Below are positions 13,063-15,870 of a DNA stretch of 15,870 nt, piece after piece. Under the pieces are notes generated by a model. The model was not told the DNA's origin and did not search any database. It worked only from the letters and a program-made list of their open reading frames with translations. The translations under genes and the position numbers were made by a program. This DNA comes from Candidatus Altarchaeota archaeon. GTDB lineage: Archaea > SpSt-1190. The stretch lies in contig JAAOXW010000072.1 of the NCBI GenBank assembly GCA_018221005.1, positions 1 to 15,870 on the forward strand. The letters run 5' to 3'. The stretch's first letter is position 1. The number at the start of each line of letters is the position of its first letter.

Positions 13063-13081
13063 GTCCTGCCGAAGGCGGGAC
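13063..13081. repeat. Hairpin 6
   Basis: GTCCTGCC-GAA-GGCGGGAC, 8-base arms with one T-G wobble on the plus strand. Confidence 0.65.
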
Positions 13082-13088
13082 ACGTGGC

Positions 13089-13106
13089 GTCGGTTCGTAA
13101 ACCGAC
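13089..13106. repeat. Hairpin 7
   Basis: GTCGGTT-CGTA-AACCGAC, perfect 7-base arms, directly abutting the 3' end of tRNA-Thr. Confidence 0.75.
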
Positions 13107-13180
13107 AGCCCCAACCGAGATTTGAACTCGGGGCCTCGTCCTTACCAAGGACGCGCTCTAACCAGCTGAGCTATTGGGGC
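13107..13180 (-). tRNA. tRNA-Thr (anticodon GGT)
   Basis: A complete 74-base cloverleaf on the minus strand. The acceptor stem is GCCCCAA/TTGGGGC, the D arm is GCTC-AGCTGGTTA-GAGC, the anticodon stem CGTCC/GGACG encloses the loop TTGGTAA (anticodon GGT, threonine), the variable loop is AGGCC, and the T arm is CCGAG-TTCAAAT-CTCGG; the discriminator base is T. There is no intron and CCA is not encoded. It is flanked on both sides by perfect hairpins, the one at 13089-13106 abutting its last base. The nearest good TATA box is at 13259-13264, which would give an unusually long 5' leader of roughly 55 bases containing two hairpins. Confidence 0.96.
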
Positions 13181-13182
13181 AT

Positions 13183-13200
13183 CCAATTTTGCGAAATTGG
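13183..13200. repeat. Hairpin 8
   Basis: CCAATTT-TGCG-AAATTGG, perfect 7-base arms, two bases from the tRNA-Thr 5' end. Confidence 0.75.
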
Positions 13201-13206
13201 ACACGT

Positions 13207-13234
13207 AACCTACTTCGCCCCCGCTCAGTAGGTT
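13207..13234. repeat. Hairpin 9
   Basis: AACCTACT/AGTAGGTT, perfect 8-base arms around a 12-base C-rich loop, separated from hairpin 8 by ACACGT. Confidence 0.7.
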
Positions 13235-13258
13235 GCATGTTTTCTGTGTTTTATGTGG

Positions 13259-13264
13259 TTTATA
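13259..13264 (-). promoter_or_regulatory. TATA box candidate for the tRNA-Thr transcript
   Basis: Minus-strand TATAAA within GCATATAAACC lies just after the hydrolase stop codon. Transcription would start near 13236, at the outer edge of hairpin 9, so all the hairpins and the tRNA could share one transcript. Confidence 0.45.
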
Positions 13265-13268
13265 TGCT

Positions 13269-14030
13269 TTACAGATAAGTTTTGAACCAGTCAAGAGAAA
13301 ACCCGATGGTATCATCCAGGCAGTTTTGGAAGTAGTGAGTTTCCCCCTCTATTATTTCCAACCGCTTTTCGACTTTGATTTTACTAATTGCATCTTGGGA
13401 ATGGGAGAGTGGAACCGCTTTGTCAGCATCCCCGTGCACTATTAGCGTTGGACAGTCAATTTTTTCTAACTCGTTTTCGATTTTGGTTCCGATTGCAGTT
13501 TCAACAAAACCCTTTCCAACCTTCCAAATTTTTCTTGTCTGTGTGCTTTGAGTTTCAACGAAACCCCTTTCCTTCAATTCTTTCAGATTATCATCTGTAA
13601 ATTTGGATTTCCATTTTTTTGAAGAAGTGACTGGTGCCCACAAAACAAGTGCATCAACTTCTTTCTCGAGTGCTGTGAGTATTGCAATTTCTCCTCCAAG
13701 ACTTAACCCAAGAATCCCAACTTTTTTTGCTCCAACTTCCATTTTAACAAAGTCAATGGCCGCGATTGTATCCTCCACTTCCGTCAAAATAGTCATGTCT
13801 TTGAACTTTCCATTACTTTCCCCACTCCCCCGACAATCGAATCTTAAGACAGAAAATCCCGCCTTACAAAAGTTCTCGGCAGCCATGATAAATTTACCAT
13901 GTTCGTCTTTATTCCCTCTGAAACCATGAATCAATATTATGGCGGATGTAGTGGGCGCCTCTGGCGAATGCAGACTTCCAACAACATTTTGATTTTTAGC
14001 TTTGAATGTTACGCGTTTCAAGTTTAACAC
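13269..14030 (-). CDS. Alpha/beta hydrolase (serine esterase/peptidase-like)
   Basis: A 253-residue cytoplasmic alpha/beta-hydrolase. The oxyanion strand IILIHGFRGNKDEHG (31-45), CRGSGES (66-72), the nucleophile elbow GLSLGG with Ser110, the acid in HGDADKAVP (Asp203) and the His in GETHYF (His232) form a complete catalytic triad. A lid segment lies at about 135-180. It resembles S33/dienelactone-hydrolase-like esterases; the substrate is unknown. The annotated start is GTG at 14030, only one base after the stop of the antiporter gene. A GAGGTG ribosome binding site overlapping that GTG, followed six bases later by TTG at 14021, makes the TTG the more likely start. It is certainly co-transcribed with the antiporter. 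Confidence 0.9.
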   Translation of the reverse strand: MLNLKRVTFKAKNQNVVGSLHSPEAPTTSAIILIHGFRGNKDEHGKFIMAAENFCKAGFSVLRFDCRGSGESNGKFKDMTILTEVEDTIAAIDFVKMEVGAKKVGILGLSLGGEIAILTALEKEVDALVLWAPVTSSKKWKSKFTDDNLKELKERGFVETQSTQTRKIWKVGKGFVETAIGTKIENELEKIDCPTLIVHGDADKAVPLSHSQDAISKIKVEKRLEIIEGETHYFQNCLDDTIGFSLDWFKTYL

Positions 14031-14031
14031 C

Positions 14032-15219
14032 TCAGAGTTTGTCAGCAGGGATTTGTTTGAATTTATTGGCCATCACACTAAGCAAAAGTGGTGATACAAT
14101 GGTTGTGAAAACTGAGAGCAGAATTATTGAGGTGGTGGTTACTGTATCAAACAGGCCCACCGCATTGGCAGCGTAGACTGCAGCGAGGGTGGTGGTGAGC
14201 TGAACGGTTGAGGAAACTCCGAAGATAGAAGCTTCCAATCCAGAGAAGCCAACGACTCTACCTGATAAATATCCACTCAGAACTTTTGATATAATTAAAC
14301 CAATGATTATTGCTACGGTGAATAAATTATGGGGGTCAAGCCCAAAGACCAGTCCAACATTAATTTCCATCCCAACTACAAAGAAGAAGACGGGAATGAA
14401 GAGGCCGTAGCCAATGGTGTGGAGTTTTTGACGAATGCGCTCAGATGTAGCAATGTCTGAGAGCAGAACACCCATGATGAAGGAAGCTACAATTGGATGA
14501 ACACCAATGCTTGAAAAATAGAGGGCTGCCAGCATGAGTGCAATTAATACAAATCTGAGTTCACCTTCATAACTCTCTCTCTTCAGTTTGCCCCCCCTCT
14601 CCAGGAATCTCTTGGCTATAAAGGGCACCAAAATTTTCAAGGCAACTATTGAGAGAATAAGTATACTTGAGAAGGTTAGAATATGGTGGTCTGAAGTTCC
14701 GGAAGTATATTGGAGAATTAGTGAAAGCAGGAGCAGACTAACTGTGTCTTGGATTACTGTTGCGGAAAGAACAGCCTTGCCAATTTTTCTGTGCATTAGT
14801 CCAGTCGCATCAAGCGAAATGCTGACGATAGCTACTGATGATGAAATGAAGATGGTGCCAATTAGGAGTGAAGTTATGAGGGAATTTCCGAACATTAGCG
14901 AAATTAAGAGTCCAACTCCAAAGGGAACCAGTCCATTTGAAACTGCCATTATCAAAATGTCCTTACCAAAGCGTTTGAGGGTATCAAGTTTGACTTCGAG
15001 CCCCGCCATGAACATCAAGAAGGTTGAGCCCAGAAAACCAAAGAACTCGATAGTGCTATCCGCTTGAATATAGTTTAGGCCGAAAGGTCCGAGGAGTGCT
15101 CCAAAAATGAGCAGGAAAATTGAGAATGGAAAGCGCCGGTTTCGGAAAAACTCTGGAATAACTAAACCTAGGCCCAGAATGAGCAAGAGGGCCATGAGAG
15201 TGTGTTCTACGCCAATCAT
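14032..15219 (-). CDS. CPA2-type cation/proton antiporter
   Basis: A 395-residue membrane protein of the monovalent cation:proton antiporter 2 family, exchanging Na+ or K+ for protons across the cytoplasmic membrane. About 12 hydrophobic segments are seen. Family features are FMAGLEVKLDTLKRF (70-84), the unwound-helix region SSSVAIVSISLDATGLM (about 126-142), SATVIQDTVSLLL (152-164) with the single ion-binding Asp158 typical of electroneutral or K+ members, GVHPIVASFIMGVLLSD and FFFVVGMEINVG. The protein ends after the membrane domain with no TrkA-N/RCK regulatory domain, unlike KefB/KefC. It is the first gene of an operon with the hydrolase. The upstream TATA candidate near 15245 is weak. 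Confidence 0.9.
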   Translation of the reverse strand: MIGVEHTLMALLLILGLGLVIPEFFRNRRFPFSIFLLIFGALLGPFGLNYIQADSTIEFFGFLGSTFLMFMAGLEVKLDTLKRFGKDILIMAVSNGLVPFGVGLLISLMFGNSLITSLLIGTIFISSSVAIVSISLDATGLMHRKIGKAVLSATVIQDTVSLLLLSLILQYTSGTSDHHILTFSSILILSIVALKILVPFIAKRFLERGGKLKRESYEGELRFVLIALMLAALYFSSIGVHPIVASFIMGVLLSDIATSERIRQKLHTIGYGLFIPVFFFVVGMEINVGLVFGLDPHNLFTVAIIIGLIISKVLSGYLSGRVVGFSGLEASIFGVSSTVQLTTTLAAVYAANAVGLFDTVTTTSIILLSVFTTIVSPLLLSVMANKFKQIPADKL

Positions 15220-15327
15220 CTAGAATAATGCACCTCGGCCTTAGTTATCTTTTACCAAAAGTTTTTGCACCGGCACAATGGCACGGTTACGACAGGGCTT
15301 AACCCTTTCTGGCACTGTTAATAGGTC

Positions 15328-15483
15328 ATGGAAACTCAAAATACCTCTGCTTTGATGGCTGTTGAAACTGTTGATTTCTGGTGGGACAGAATTCAGGAAA
15401 AATACGGTGGAAGAAGCAGGATGGAATTAGCTAGATGGTACTTGGCTAAGAGGGCCATGGGCCAAAAACTTGGAGTAGTTTAA
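15328..15483 (+). CDS. Small 51-residue protein
   Basis: An ATG at 15328 opens a 51-codon frame ending at TAA. The protein is METQNTSALMAVETVDFWW, then a charged helical part DRIQEKYGGRSRMELARWYLAKRAM, then GQKLGVV. Its amphipathic, Arg/Lys/Trp-containing helix pair and even codon use look coding, and no gene occupies the opposite strand. I do not recognise it. No good TATA box lies 25 bases ahead; a small AGGG-CTTAA-CCCT palindrome occupies 15294-15306, where one would be expected. It converges on the gene at 15514. Confidence 0.55.
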   Translation: METQNTSALMAVETVDFWWDRIQEKYGGRSRMELARWYLAKRAMGQKLGVV

Positions 15484-15513
15484 AGTAAACTTCAAATTTC
15501 AGGTCTCCGGCGG

Positions 15514-15843
15514 TTAAAAAACTCTCAACGCGCCCAAGAGAGACTTTTCCGCCGGGACCACCTTCCCTCTTCTAGCTTCAACTAGACCTCGAATAGCCCC
15601 ATTCTTCAAAACTTCCTTCCTAACTGTCCAAAAATCAGTCGACTCAACAAGCCCGACCGCCACAAGGCCCCCGTTCTGTTTTGTCATAATCAATGATTTA
15701 TCTCCATTCTTCTCAAAATACAATTGATCCGTTAAAAAAGTAGGACTGTGCTCTGGCCCCTGAAAGTCCACAAGCTTACTGAAGAGTTCAAGGTCGCTCT
15801 CGGCCTTCTTTGCAAAACTGCGAGATATACCTACGATACGCAT
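15514..15843 (-). CDS. Hypothetical protein, 109 residues
   Basis: A soluble protein with a basic N terminus (MRIVGISRSFAKKAE), a probable alternation of strands and helices, and a basic C-terminal part (VEARRGKVVPAEKSLLGALRVF). I see no Cys, no signal peptide and no known motif. The ATG at 15843 has no ribosome binding site. A TATA-like TATACC on the minus strand at 15865-15870, at the edge of the window, is about 25 bases upstream, fitting a leaderless start. Not recognised. Confidence 0.72.
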   Translation of the reverse strand: MRIVGISRSFAKKAESDLELFSKLVDFQGPEHSPTFLTDQLYFEKNGDKSLIMTKQNGGLVAVGLVESTDFWTVRKEVLKNGAIRGLVEARRGKVVPAEKSLLGALRVF

Positions 15844-15870
15844 TGTCTATATTTGCCCCTTCATGGTATA

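Noticed and set aside
13000..13106. A second complete tRNA gene (Arg, anticodon TCT)
   Set aside because: The anticodon-like arm is good, but there is no matching 5' acceptor strand, no D arm, a two-base variable loop and a broken T stem.
12841..13234. CRISPR array
   Set aside because: The repeats are hairpins of differing sequence with no regular direct repeat and spacer pattern, and no cas gene is present.
12875..13234. H/ACA guide RNA (hairpins followed by ACA)
   Set aside because: ACA follows two hairpins, but the stems are short perfect helices without a pseudouridylation pocket or k-turn.
14588..15067. 159-residue plus-strand frame inside the antiporter gene
   Set aside because: It is antisense to a clearly recognised membrane protein and has no coding signal of its own.

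Overview
The window looks like part of an archaeal chromosome. No bacterial -35/-10 promoters are evident. Instead, most genes have an A/T-rich TATA box centred about 25-26 bases upstream of the first codon, the geometry expected for leaderless archaeal mRNAs. Start codons include GTG and TTG, the single intact tRNA gene does not encode CCA, and the proteins (HMG-CoA synthase of the mevalonate pathway, a one-domain winged-helix regulator, PQQ-like and acidic secreted proteins with many N-glycosylation sequons) suit a euryarchaeote or a DPANN-type archaeon. I cannot fix the lineage from this window.

Left part (1-5400): a hypothetical protein with a possible CheD-like cysteine-deamidase fold, a tRNA 3'-end fragment, a Nudix hydrolase, an SPFH/prohibitin-family membrane protein divergent from a secreted eight-repeat PQQ-like beta-propeller, an orphan SAM methyltransferase, and an HMG-CoA synthase of the long (434 aa) bacterial/haloarchaeal type. 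Most of these are single genes with their own TATA boxes.

Middle (5400-9470): a copper module on the minus strand (small Cys-rich protein, METTL7-like methyltransferase, CopB-type P1B ATPase) with inverted repeats in its promoter region. It is divergent from a membrane protein that is translationally coupled to a winged-helix regulator. Next (9500-11930) come two orphan small proteins whose promoters share a TTGTTACTAA element, flanking a secreted, highly acidic DUF5667-like glycoprotein candidate.

Right part (11930-15870): a hemerythrin-cupin pair (O2/NO/redox-type sensing or protection), then a gene-free tract dense with palindromes around tRNA-Thr(GGT), an alpha/beta hydrolase in operon with a CPA2-type cation/proton antiporter, a 51-aa small protein, and an uncharacterised 109-aa protein.

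The most unusual part is 12841-13234. Within 394 bases it holds an intact tRNA-Thr gene, two extra tRNA 3'-end fragments and nine hairpins, with a third diverged 3'-end fragment 12 kb away at 471-494. It may be scar tissue of repeated integration at a tRNA gene, a tRNA-derived dispersed element, or a structured non-coding transcript. The sequence alone does not decide between these.
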